Below the pieces are notes generated by a model. That model was given only the letters and a program-made list of their open reading frames with translations. It had not been told where the DNA came from and made no database searches. The position numbers and the translations under genes are program-made. A stretch of DNA of 64,000 bases from Caprimulgus europaeus (taxonomy: Eukaryota; Chordata; Aves; Caprimulgiformes; Caprimulgidae), in assembly GCA_907165065.1 (NCBI GenBank), contig OU015533.1, positions 28,784,578 to 28,848,577 of the forward strand. Direction: 5' to 3'. Below are positions 26,901-38,730 of this stretch, one piece after another (position 1 is the stretch's first letter; every line of letters starts with the position of its first letter).

Positions 26901-27219
26901 ATTTAAACCGCACACCAGCGTCGTCTGATGCTGCGTCTGTGGCAGTTACAGCCTCTCAATGCTGTCTCACGGGGTGGCCAAGCCAGGCTGGCTGCAAAAA
27001 TGAACCAGATTTGGAGCTTCAAATCTTGTTATGTAGTGCCATCTTGAGGTTTTGTGAAATGAAAATTACTCTCTTCCAGGCTATGTATAGCTTTTGTCTG
27101 GTTGTAGTTGAAGTTCATTCTTAGGGTGTATCATCAGGTGTGTTCAACGGTGTTTGTGAACCAGAGAGGAGAGGGCTAGACTCACCTGGCCAGAGCACCG
27201 CCAGCCAATTCCCTGCTCC

Positions 27220-27335
27220 ATGGTGGCATCAACTCTTTGAAAAACCTTTCCTAGGAAAATGTTCATCTCTCCAGTGTTTAAAACCCCAGCAACCGACATC
27301 ATGCTGCCGCTGCAGGTGAGGCTGAGGGCCACAGT
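27220..27335 (-). repeat. Possible decayed CR1 LINE fragment
   Basis: Phrases on the plus strand (ACTCTTTGAAAAACCTTTCC and CTCTCCAGTGTTTAAAACC) resemble, in order, reverse-oriented CR1 3'-half sequence as found in the clear copy at 52 kb. The match is short and eroded. A repeat-library search would settle it. Confidence 0.25.
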
Positions 27336-27889
27336 ACGTGGGTGCTCTTCTCTAATGAGACACAAACCCGTATCTCGTCCCCTGCCCTGTCATGACGTCT
27401 GTCCCTCCTGAGAGGTGTTGAAGCACGGGGCTGGCACCATGGGTGCAAACTGCCACCTCAGCCACAGTGTCGGTGCCTGGTGTCTACCCCTCTGCCAAAG
27501 CAGGTTTGTCCCTCCAGTGCCAGTGGAGGCCGGTTGCTCAGAACTGGGCATATTTGCGTTACAAAGGAGCAGCAGTCACCCTCTGCCTGATTTTGGGCCA
27601 CCGTGGCTGGCTGGCCACAGGGCCAGAGAGGACAGGGAATGGGCTGGAAGTCACAGCCTGGAGTGAAAAATGGGCAGTAGAGGAAGGTTTAGAGGAGTGG
27701 CATGAAGGATGAGGGGATGGTGGGCCCACCGTAGGCATCAAGGAGGGGCAGCATGGCCTCACCACAGCACCTCACTCACCACGTGGTGCCTAGAAGACAA
27801 GGAGTGGTGGGGTCTTCGGGTGAGAATCGGGGGCCTGAGGAGGGAGGTCTGGGTGGCTGCCCTGGCAGTGGGGCACCCAGGGCGGGGAT

Positions 27890-29230
27890 CCTCTGGGCAG
27901 GGGTAGGAGGGCAGCCCCGCGGGGCCGCGGACAGAATGTCCCCACGGAGGGCAGCGTCTGCATGGGCAGGTGCTTGATAAACTCGGGGGGCCCGCCGCCC
28001 TCAGTGGGGTCTCTGGGAGACACGGGCCGGTGCTCAGCCCTCCGCCTCGGGGCTGCTCGGCCGCTTCCGTGAGCGCTCACGGCTTTCCGGCCACCGCGGC
28101 CCCTGACGCGCGCCCGGAGGGGCCGAGGAGGGCGTGGGTAAACGGGGGCGCGCGCTCCCCCGCAGCCCAGCTCGGTGCTTTCCGCGCGGTCAACCCGAGC
28201 GGAAGCGCCGTTCGCGCCTTCCCGCGGCCGCTCGGCTCTTTCCGCCTCCCCTCCGGGACGCTTCGTTCGTTTCCGCGGTCGCTCGGCTCTTTCCGCGGGG
28301 GCCGGCGGCGCGCTCGGCCGTTCCCGCCGCCTGCCGGGCGCTCGGCCTTTTCCGTGAGCACTCGGCGGTTTCCGTGCGGGCCGCGGCGCGCTCGGCGCTT
28401 GCTCCCTGGCTGGCGCTCCTCAGTCGGCCGCTGCCTGCCTGTCGCCGGGCTGGGAGCGCCTGTGTGTGTGTGAGTGACGCGGCGGAGGTGTAGTTTGACG
28501 CGGTGTGTTACGTGGGGGAGAGAATAAAACTGCGGCGAGATCCTAGGCGCGAACGAAAGCAGTGACGGAGCAGCCTGGTAACCGGTAAGAGGAGGAAGGC
28601 GCCCAGCAAACAGGGGCGGGGGGGAGGGAAGGAAATGGAGCCCGGCGGGGACCAGGGGAGCCGCCGGGCGGCAGGACGCGGGGGCCCGGCCTCGCACCGC
28701 CCGCGGGAGGGGCGCCCGCTTTAAAGATGGAGCCGAGCCCTGCAACATCCCCGCCGCCGCCGCGCCGCGAACAAAGGATAATGGCGGATGGGAGCCGGCC
28801 CCGGCGGCGGCCGCCACGGCCGGGCGGCGGCGACTCTGGCGGCAGCCAGCGGCGGCGCTCACCGCGGCGGGGAAGGGGGATCGCGGCCCCCGGCCCCAGG
28901 AGGAGGCGGCGGCGGCGGAGGAAGACGGCGAGGGGCGAGCGGCGGCGGGGGGCGGCCGCGCACCCACTCGCGCCCCTTCTGCGGCGGGGTGCCCCCTCCC
29001 CGCGCCGGCCCTCCGCCTGCGCCTCAGCCGGCTGCCCCGCCGCCGCGCGCCCCGCTGCCTCCCCCGGCACTGCCTGCCTCGCTCGGCGGCGGCCGCGGGG
29101 CCAGCCGCTGCGGCGGCGGCGGGCAGCCCTCCTGCGGGGCCGGCCCGGCCCCCCGTGCCCGCCGCTCCGCGCCCGGAGAGTTTCACTTCCCCGGTGACCC
29201 GAGTGCGCTGTACAAATAAATAAACAAACT
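27890..29230 (+). promoter_or_regulatory. CREB1: CpG island promoter of CREB1
   Basis: Composition switches sharply to very GC-rich and CpG-dense DNA here and back to AT-rich near 29.2 kb. The island contains the conserved first exon, so it is the CREB1 promoter. CREB1 is known as a TATA-less, broadly expressed CpG-island gene, and no convincing TATA box is seen upstream of exon 1. Upstream of the exon (28055-28400) the motif GCTCGG followed by a TTCCG core recurs repeatedly. The exon itself carries several TGACG half-CREs. The downstream part (28.75-29.13 kb) is dominated by CGG/GCC triplet runs and lies in intron 1. Long open frames on both strands here are a product of composition. Confidence 0.9.
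28400..28584 (+). other. CREB1: CREB1 exon 1 (5' UTR), start approximate
   Basis: The 3' part (about 28470-28584) matches the mammalian CREB1 5' UTR as I remember it almost word for word: GAGTGACGCGGCGGAGGTG, TGACGCGGTGTGTTACGTGG and CGAACGAAAGCAGTGACGGA. The exon ends at GGTAACCG|GTAAGA, a good donor, and joins to GTAACTAAATG in exon 2 exactly as in mammals. Half-CREs (TGACG) lie at 28475, 28496 and 28563, plus TTACGTGG at 28508, consistent with the established autoregulation of CREB transcription. The transcription start cannot be placed from sequence; 28400 is a guess within a region of unclear 5' limit. There is no coding content. Confidence 0.85.
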
Positions 29231-32200
29231 CTCGCCGTGATGGAAACGGGTCCGTGGGGTGCTCCTGGGCTCTGTAACGAGAAGTGTTTAATAAAATGTG
29301 TGCACAGAAGCTCGGGCCAGCGCTTGGTCTGGTGGTTTTGCTTTTATTTGCAGCGTGGGGCACGGCCGTCGCCAGGAGGCTGTGAGGGGCAGTGGCACTC
29401 GGTCACCCAACACCGCGCTCCGGGGCAGTGCCCAGGGAAGAGCTCCGAGCCGCTGCGCGGGTCACGTAACAGGGATACCCTTCCCGCTTGCTGCGCGCTT
29501 TCTTTCCTGTTCATATTTTTAACCCAAAGTGAACTTGAGCCTGGCCGTGGCTGGTAAATCTCGGTTGGGGATTTGCTATTGCCAGTTTTCCACAGAGCCT
29601 TAGGTGCTGCACAGCGAGCAGGATTTGACCTCTGTCCCTGCTTTAGTAGCAAATGTCAACTCCACTGACTTCTCTGCCGTGCACCAGCCTTGCCCTGCTG
29701 CAGCTGTGGGGCTTTTTTCCCATTTTGTTGCCTAGACTAGAGGATGTTATTTTGACTTCATTTCTACTTTCAAAACCTGGATAGCTGCATTTTTGTGTAC
29801 AGCAGTAAGTAAAAATTACATGACAGTCTTCTTAAAAAACTTGTTTTTAACCAAAGATTATTGCATCTTCCCAATGTATACAAGGATAAAAATTTTTTAT
29901 AGGTCATATGACTTTTCTTCCTGAAAACTTTTTAAAATTTTTTAGTTTGTTTTCTGCTCCCTCTTAACTATGGAAGTGCCTGCATGTAATATGCTTCTGG
30001 AATAATACCTGTCATTAATTTTTTTTTCTGAGTTTAGAACCAAGTTTCCTGTTTCATAAATAAAGGACTAAAGACTTATTTAGGAATATCAGTTATCTGT
30101 GTTCAGTCCCATTGTGACCATCAAACACTGCATTTTGAAATACAGGAATTTTGAGACTCTACTTGCATGTACTAGATTCTCTACCTTCCCTGTATCAACA
30201 AATGTGAATTTTTACAGTAAAATGTGAAGTCACTGAAATAAGTTTTTATTCAAGATGGGTACTTGTGATTCACATGTGTGGATAGGCCTGTCCTTCCTTG
30301 TATGTGAATATCTGCTTTGTGTCACTGTCACCTCCTCTTGTGAAACAAAGGCCAAACGTGCTCTACATCACCTCACTGAATAATACCAACATGAGAAAAG
30401 GGTTTCTAAAGTTGTAATTGATTAATAGATGTCTGAGGGCTTCAGTAAGCAATGTAGCTGCTGATAGTGATTAAAGAGAGCATAGAGGTCGGTGTATTTC
30501 ATTCATTCTTGGTTTGATGGAATATGAACTTAATTTTTTTATACAAAAATGTGACAGTAAATCCTTGCTTGTTTGTGTTTTTTGTAGCTTTAGCAACACA
30601 ACATTTTGGTTTATTCTTTTTCATGATAGAGTGGAAGACTCAGATCCATACTTTCTAACACAGATCTCTGCATTTCCTCAGCAGCTTTGTATCCTCACAG
30701 ATCAGAGAGAGAAGGTAGCAGAGAGCTGGTTGTGTATTTGCTAGGCATCATTACAGGTGACCTAAAATGAAATATTTGCATGTAGGAAAGAGTGTAATAA
30801 CTTTTAATTATGTAATTTCACTGATAGGACATCAGTGTTTAGTACTCCCAGCTTTGTGTCTTGATCTGCAATAAATGGTGTGCATCTGACTTTCCCCCCC
30901 ACCTTTTGGTGATAAGGGTGTCTGCTACCCTGGGTGGGGGAAAAAAAAAACAACCACCACCAATAAAAAACCCAAAAAACACAGAAAGGTGTGAAACGGG
31001 AGAGGGGGTCTGCTGATACAGAAAATTTAGAAACATCTCACTTGAGACTGTCAAGTCATCAATCTGTTTCCTGGAAGCATGCACCAGTAGCGCTATTGCT
31101 GGTTCTGATGTCAAATATAAAATATTCTGTGGTAATAACTGATCTTATTCTGGAAAGTAGTTGTTCTGCTGTAGTAAGAAGCAAATGGCCTCTTCTTGCC
31201 TAAGTGCAGCTACAGCTCTGTAGGTGCAGATTTTAATAGCAGAAAAGGCCGTGACTTGGAATTTCTGTTGACACCCTGGTGAAACAAATGGGATATTCAC
31301 ATTTCACCTCTATTTTTGGATCTCTGGAAGCAAGTGGAGATCATGCTGCACTTCTCAAGGCTTTTGTGCTGTGAAAAGGCCATGCTAGCTTTCTGCCTGT
31401 AATCTAAAGTTAGCTTCACATGACAGCACAGCAGTCCTCATCTACAGAAACAACCCTGCTGAGTGCGGTCTGAGCTCTCTGGTGCCCTACCTGCGTAGAG
31501 TTGAAGTTTCATGACAAGGCAGTGATTTTTCTCTGAATCAAAAACAGTGTTGCTTCATCTGCAGTCTGTGCGGTCCTATTTCATGGTGATTATGAAAACC
31601 TGAGCAATCTACACTTAATGATCTTTATGTGTCTCCCAGCATGAAAGCATTGATACCTATTTTATTTTTCAAAACTTTTAGATCACTTGATTGTACTGCA
31701 GTTAAAAAGGTGAGTGAGAACAAATACAACACCTGCCATTTTTCCTCATTTCTAGAACAGCCTTCTCAGCTGTGCAGGACATGAAGATGTGCCAGGTCTG
31801 GTTGATCTTTTAGGTAAAAAAAAAACATTTTAAAACAGACAAGGATTTTCACATTTCATGCCGCTGCTGTTTTTTTCTGGCAGTGCTGGATTTAGAGTAT
31901 CCTGTGGAAAGTGGTGAGAACAGAAGACTGTAGGTAGTGAAAAGGACACTTAAAGGGGAGAGGCTCAAGAATTTGGAGGAATTGTGTTCCTGATTGGATG
32001 CATGTATATGTTTTATATGTATGTAAAACATATATACTTACATACAGGTTTAAAGCAGCACTGATGTTTATTAGGTATTAATGATTTTGAGCAAAGTACA
32101 TAGGTACAGGGCTTCTTTTACCACTTAAGATAATAAGCATACTTATTTTTCTCCTGAGAGTATTGTGAGATTTGGTCTTTGTCATAAATCAAGCCCATTA

Positions 32201-35200
32201 GGTGAAAGATGGAAAAATAGTTCCAAAGATAGAGTCCTGTCAATCGCTGTTCTGGATTTCATTACTTGTCAGTTGGTCTCTGAGGCAAGACAACGCTTGC
32301 TAGTTTAGACAGAGCTGCAGGAAGCCTTATAATGAACTATTTTGAAGCTGCCTTGATGCAGGAGAGTGAAACAAAGGTGTCTGCCCTTCATGTTTTCACA
32401 CTTTTTGGAGGGGAGACTTCAAATGATGTGTAAAAAATCTCTGATCCTCTTCAGTGTTGTTCCAGTGATAGCTTGCTTGGTCAGTGAAGTTATCAGCAAA
32501 GTTTTTTTCCCCCATCTGGAAGAACTGTAAGGCTGGGTTGTATTTTGTTCTTCTGGCAGAAACTTTTCCAAATAGCTTTCTAAACTTAGAAAAGAGCAGG
32601 CTCTGTTCTTGAGCAGACTCGGAAGACCCCCAAAAAGGAAGCCTGAGGAATCCAGGAATTTCTAAAGTTTACCTACTCCCTGACAGACTGAAACCATAGT
32701 TCCACATAGGTTTTGTTGACAGTAGTATTGGCTGAGCGGGTGAGGGGTGGAGAGCCTGCTTATTTTTCACCTGGATCATTCCCTCCCCTGATTGCTGCAT
32801 GGCTGCACAGTGGCTGTACCAGCATAATCAGGGGAAGGGACAGGCTGGAATCAGCAGGAAGATAAGGGCAGCTCAAACAGCAGTGATGCTAAATGGGAAA
32901 ATGCAGCCTACACAATTTTTAAAAAATTATTGCTGTGTTTATAACTAAGCTGGACAACCTAGATCCTGTTGGGTTTCTTGCTGGAGTGCTGGATCATTTA
33001 GCTAAGTTTTAAGTTTTTACATGTGCTAAATATGAGCAAATGAACATGAGCAGCAGCTGTTCCCAAACTTTAATATCATTTATACATACTGTTCATTGTG
33101 CTACTTATTTACCTGGCTTAAACACCTTTTGTGTGCGTTTTTTTAACAACTATTAGGTTCACTTCCTCAGTCCTGTTCTCACATGCTTTATTCTAACTTC
33201 TGACCTCCCGTCACCCTTCTCTGCAGCTCTTTGCTGCAATCTTCTTAATCATCTCTCCAGCAATTCTACAACCTCCTGTGACATTTTGGCTTCGATATTA
33301 CATGCATTTTTCTGATAGATGCTACCCTAAATCTTCTCTTGTTCTCTACTGCTGATCAAATACCAATCAGTTTTTGCTTTTCTTTGCAGCTTTCCTAGGG
33401 TTTGAGTATAAAATCTGTTCTCATATAGCTTATCTTTAATATACTCCATGGAATAATGGATGGGAAGCATTATTTTCTTGCCTTTTTCTGATGACTCTTC
33501 CTCTGGCTCTATGTAGCTGGCCTGGCCTCAAACTCTGCTGGTACCTGTCTACTCCTCCAAGTGACATGCAGTATGAGCAAGGTTTGTAAATTTATGCCTT
33601 TGTAGATTGTAGAGGGCTTTCTTTTGGAAAAAAGCCTAGGGCATTACTATAGAAGTAGGAACCCTGCCCCTCTTTGTGAAATTCATCCAAATTTTTCTCT
33701 TTTGTGCTGATAGGAAAATTTTAGGAGATACCAGGGGAGGGAAGATGAGAAAAAAGGCAGTGTGTGTACTAACACTACAGCATAGTGCCAAAAGAAGTCT
33801 GTTGCTGTGATTTCATCTGAGCTGATGTGGCTTCAAGAGACAGATATCTTCTCTCCTGCTCCTGGTGTTGTTTGCCCATCCCTTACATTGGCCGTAGTGT
33901 CGATTATGTATAAAATCTAATGAGCCAGTTCAAATCTCTAACCCAGGAGAAAACCGTGCTTTTTTGTCAGTTTGGTTTTCTTCTGTGTGAATGAGCTGAA
34001 TGAGTTGGTGATTGAGATGCTGTTAGCATGAACACTGGTGGAAGTTCACAGGGAGACTGTATAGAAAGGAAAAAGGGGGGCACAACTATCCCTTCAGTAG
34101 CAGAGAGCTGGGTCAGCAGACCAGGTCTCAGGGAACTGAAATACGTCCATGATCTGGAGTGAAAGAAGGGTCAGGCTCTGTCCATGGTGGTCAGAGCCAT
34201 GTCAGACTGTCTTTGCAGCTAGGAAAGCTAGAACACAGTGTCTCAGCTGAAGAAAAAAAGAGGAAAGTTCCCCTCCTTTGAAAGCCAAGTGACACCCGTG
34301 TGGTTGAACTAGCTACTCCTTCAGAGGCAGGTTCAATCTTCTCAAGAAGTTGGTTCAGTGTAACTCCTAGGTCCCTTGCTTTATGAGGAGCCCAGTCAGA
34401 TGGGGGAGGATTATATTAAACATTTCTTTAGCCAAGCCCAAGTTGAAAGGTGAAGCTCCAGAAGGGATCCAGGTCCAGCACCTTAGTGTAAATCCTGTGA
34501 TTTGGGTCAAGGCACCTGGGTGGTGAGCTCACTTTAGTTTCACTGTTACTACAGACTGATGGATGCCTTGACCTGTCTTCCTGATTTTAAAATAATAATT
34601 GTGGCTGAAACTACTAGCATGAAAGTTGTAGCGTAAGGTTACTGTGGAGTGTACAACAGTGCACATTATCCTGGGCTGGGTAGAGAAAGAGGTGTGTTAC
34701 CTGGTGCAAACAACTGCTCTGTCAGTGATGTGGCTGTTTGAAAAATGTGTGTCTCTGCCCGGTCCTCAGAAAGCTAATGTTGACTAGATAAATATTCATC
34801 CTGTTTCCAGCCTCCCACTCCTAAGCAGAGTCATCAGTAAAAGGGTAATAATCAAATTACAGAATATAGATGTTTTCTTTCCTTCAGCATCTTTGTTGAC
34901 TTCCCACAGTCTTATAACACTCATGATCTGATCTATTTTGCTTTCATTGGCAGGCCTGGCTGCAGCAGGGTGAGCTGTGTTCCACCTTCCCTGTTCCTGC
35001 TTCTGTGCCAGTAGTGCCAGTACAGCTGTCTGTGAGACAGTGACATGAACTGGATTGGAGAACTGGTCCAGGATAAAAATAAGTTGTGTTTTCTGGTCTG
35101 TCTGTAGTGCAAATTGGTTGCCCAGTCCCATTTCCTACACAGCCTCACAGACAGCTGTAAAGGTGTAAATAAGAAAGAATCCAGAGGAAAGCAGAGCCTG

Positions 35201-38200
35201 AGCTGGCAGTGCTGCCAACATAAATGCTCGTAAGTCTATAGTTGCAGGAAGCAAAATGGAGATTTTCTTTTGTGTGCAACACACTGGTGCAAACACAGAT
35301 TGTTTTTCTTTCTTGGGCCCTTTCTTGTTCATTGATGGCTCCTGTTGCTTACTCAGGGTCATCATTCTGACCTTCAGTGTTAGCAGCAAGTCACATCTCT
35401 GCTCCATTGAGAAAGCTGTGTCTCAATGCAGGTCTTAAACTCCAGTTAAGTATTTGAGAACCAAGGTAAATTATTCTCTGTTCTAGAAATGATACTTTTG
35501 CAGAGTAGATCTCCCTAGCGGGTGTACGAGAGATCTTTCTCATTTAAGAAGCTCTCCTGCACCATCCAGGAAAATATAAAAATACATGAAAAATACACCA
35601 GAATCCCCTTGGTTGATAACATTGGTCATTTTTTTTTTTTTACTACAAAACAAAACTTGGTCACTGTTCCATTGCAGTTGTTTTTTAGGGAGAAAGTGTA
35701 TCATAGATTCAATTTTGGTGCGTTAAGCGAGATAATATGTCTGCTATTGCTTCAAGACGAGTGCTAATTGACCATGGAACAGTTAATTTCAGTATAACTA
35801 GTAAAGCCAGAGAAAGTTTAGCATTTAAAATATTCCCAAGTTTGAGTTGTGGCTTAAGCCCCAAATCTTTCAAATGTTGTAATAAATTTTGTGAATAAGA
35901 TGCATTCAGAAGTTGGACAAGGGCAAGGTTTGTAAGGAAGTGCTGTTTTTCTTGTTCGTACCTGGGCATACTCTACTGTGGCACTCCAGCTGCAGAGAGA
36001 ATTAAAAAGTTTTCACTTGAGAGTATTGAAGCAATAAATAATCTATACTGCCTGTTAAAAAAGAAACAAAGCTCTTAAACTGTAACAAAAAACACCTTGC
36101 TTGTACAGATGCAGCTTAGTTTGAATTTGTTTCAGACATTTGAATTTATATCTGGTAATTGTCAGCCTTGTATCAATAATTCAGTCTATCTTACTTTCAG
36201 ATGACCAGTTCTAAAGGTAATCTATTAATAAAACAGAGAAAGCATTGATCTGAAACATCCATTTTGTTGTGTTTTCTTTCTGAACTCAGTAGAAGTGTAG
36301 TGGTTTTTTTACGCAAGACTTTCCAATATTTACCAAGTTATATAACTTCATGCTTTTATACTATGGGTTGAACTCTAGAAGTACCATGTGTGTTCCAAGA
36401 TCAAATTGAATGAGCAGTGTTTGTTTTAATACTTTATGCCTATAAAGCTTGTAGTGTAAATAAATGAAGTGGCATTTTTTTATTAATTAATCCTTTAGCC
36501 ACTGACATTCAGAAGTGGGTTAGAAGCTTTAGCAATGGAGCTGTCCCTTCTCGCCAGCAGACAAAATCTCAGCACAAACACAAATTTTACTTAAAATTCT
36601 CTTGTAAAGTTCATCTGTGCTGCTCGTAATAGCTAAAACTCCATGCTTGCCTTGAATTTCTGAACTGATTTGATAGTTCTCTGAAACAGAAGAATGATGT
36701 GAAATGTGATCTGTATCAGTTTGGGATTCCAACATCTGACCCTTTCCAATCTGCAGTATTTTGCTGAGGTCACCCGCAGTATTCAAACTTCAGGCTTGTT
36801 TGTTTGTTTTTATTTTTACATGGACAAAACAAATGGATGATGAAATTCAGATATCTAGTTTGATGTTTTACACCAGACAAAGAACTTTAAATACTGATGG
36901 TTGCTATCTCTCATTATAGGATGGGAAAGGAAACATTTACTTTATTCATGGGAAAGTCCCCTTAATTTTGGGGACTTCCCAGAGATTAAGTTTCAGAATA
37001 TAAATTTACATTCATATTACATTAGAATGTTGTCTTTAATCAGTGTGATCTCCAGAAACCTTCAGTTCAGTCTTAGAGTATGCTATTCTGATAAATGTGA
37101 CATGTCTGTTAGTATTTTCACACTGTAAAGTTAACAGACTCTGGAAACAAATTACTTTGGAATGGAGAGATTTCAGGTAATAATAAATATGTTTATATGG
37201 TTATCAGTCTTTATCACTTTACTGCATGTGTTTCCATTAAATCATACCTGGTATGTAATTATTATTAAAGGAACACCTGTATGGAGGTGATTCCCCTCAC
37301 TGTTACAGGTATGAGGTTACTATGTGTTGTATTCTTCACCCTTGGGCGTGAAGCACACAGGTTAACCAAGCTGATGTCAGTCTGTGTAATCCTCTGGGTT
37401 TTATTTTTATTTTTTAATAAGTTGTTCCTGATCTGCTCTGAGCACCAAAAGAGAGCTCGGTGATCTTCTGTACAGTTTCAAAGTAGCTTTAGCTTTGTTC
37501 ACCTAAGCATTTACCATGGATGTAGTGATCAAGTCCATGTGAATCTCTGTACAACATACACAGAACAATGCCTGTGCAGGAGGAGTGTTATTAAATACAC
37601 TTGTCTTAACAGCATCATAGTCCTACTTCACTCTACAAGAGTAGCTGTGTTGTGCAGTCAGTCATCACTCCTGTAGTTGTTTGCTGAGAAGAAGTTTCAG
37701 TAGTTTCCCCACCTCGGAGATAACCATTTATTTAGTACAAACGTGTGTAGAGTCTCTCCCTGCAGAGTTGCCTGCTGCCACAGGTTTGGGATTGCAGCAG
37801 TTCTCCAGCTGATGCCTGTGACCTGGGATGCTTAAAGGTTGCTTGGCACATGGACAAAGATCCTTACAACATGTCAAAACATTGTCAAATATTTCATGCA
37901 GCATTTAGATGGGTCTTATTCTGCCAGAATGAATGATGGGGCAGTAAAAGGCCGTAAGACACAGAAGTGCATATGGAGGAGGACAAATATGATCCCTCTA
38001 AATGGCTGTGGCAGGTCAAGTGGAAATCTCAAGTCCTGACAGGTCTACCCATAGGAAAAAAGGAACACATGCACCTTCTTGGATGGCCTCACTTTCTGCT
38101 CCAAATACTCCTTTAGTTGTTGGTAGGGACACAGTCCTCTCTTCCAACATTGTCTCCCGTTTTGTCCCTGTCACTGGGGAAGGAGAAGATCTCTGCTTAC

Positions 38201-38389
38201 AGAATTAGCTCTCCTTTCTGTCGCTCTGGACTGCCTTAGCTCTTCTGCTGGAACACCTTCACATGCCAATGTTTGCTATGAAAGGAGGTGGTCCAAAATG
38301 TTCTGCTTCTTGACCAGCACAGCAGGGTAAATTATTTATTTGGCATGTCTAGTTAACTGGGTGGTACCAGAGCGCTGTTTCTAAATTGC

Positions 38390-38730
38390 TTGTTGTGCCA
38401 CGCGGGTACAACCTACCTCCTCACGCAGGGGTCGCGAAGGTGTTTTAGCGTGGTGCTGAGCCCAAGCTAGCGACCTGTACTACGAGGTAAGGTGTGCGAG
38501 CTTGGGCACAGGCCTCATTAGCAGAACAGAGGTGTTAGTTTATTATACCCATTGCTGCATTCTCATCACTTGAGTTTAGGCTGCATTAATACACCCCACA
38601 CCCCATGGCTTTTTGATGGGTGCCAGTTCATGTCCAGCGAGCTTTCACCGCGCGCTGAGCAGGCGCCGTCCCCACCTCGCTGTGTGAGGTGAACTGCAGT
38701 GTCTGGTAGTGTCACAGGGGCTGCCCGTTG
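38390..38730. other. CpG-rich patch in intron 1 with hairpin and strong donor-like site
   Basis: Within an AT-rich intron this stretch contains many CpGs (CCACGCGGGTACA, CACGCAGGGGTCGCGAAGG, TCACCGCGCGCTGAGCAGG). At 38460-38468 and 38499-38507 a 9-bp perfect stem (GCCCAAGCT / AGCTTGGGC) encloses an inner ACCT/AGGT pair. A consensus-quality 5' splice site, TACGAG|GTAAGG, lies at about 38485. It could be an alternative first exon or promoter, a relic insertion, or chance. No product is assigned. Confidence 0.25.

Larger units (their letters stand above)
1..27889. other. Non-coding upstream region of CREB1 (intergenic)
   Basis: I recognise no protein-coding gene in these 28 kb. Open frames are short, occur on both strands, and are longest where GC content is highest (for example 4.8-5.2, 6.5-7.3 and 17.5-17.9 kb), as expected by chance. 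In vertebrates the neighbour upstream of CREB1 is KLF7, separated by a long gene-poor interval; that is established synteny and was not seen here. The region shows alternating GC-rich and AT-rich, TAAT-dense blocks, the latter resembling developmental enhancers. Items that stand out are listed separately: simple repeats, a palindrome, an orphan exon, an inverted-repeat pair, a possible CR1 relic and candidate conserved elements. Everything else is unremarkable by eye. Confidence 0.75.

Noticed and set aside
28727-29197. Plus-strand frame starting MEPSPATSPPPP in the CpG island
   Set aside because: It lies in intron 1, downstream of the exon 1 donor, and is driven by CGG repeats. No splice or homology support.
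28077-29363. 428-codon minus-strand open frame across the CpG island
   Set aside because: It is Ala/Arg/Gly/Pro-rich text from CpG and GCC-repeat composition, overlapping the CREB1 promoter and exon 1. Plus-strand frames in the same place are equally long. There are no domains.
31995-32045. AT-rich imperfect hairpin around TGTATATGTTTTATATGT
   Set aside because: It is simple ATGT/ATAC low-complexity sequence; such hairpins are expected by chance in AT-rich introns.
33925-33945. AGTTCAAATCTCT resembling a tRNA T-loop
   Set aside because: No A box, acceptor stem or anticodon arm at the proper distance.
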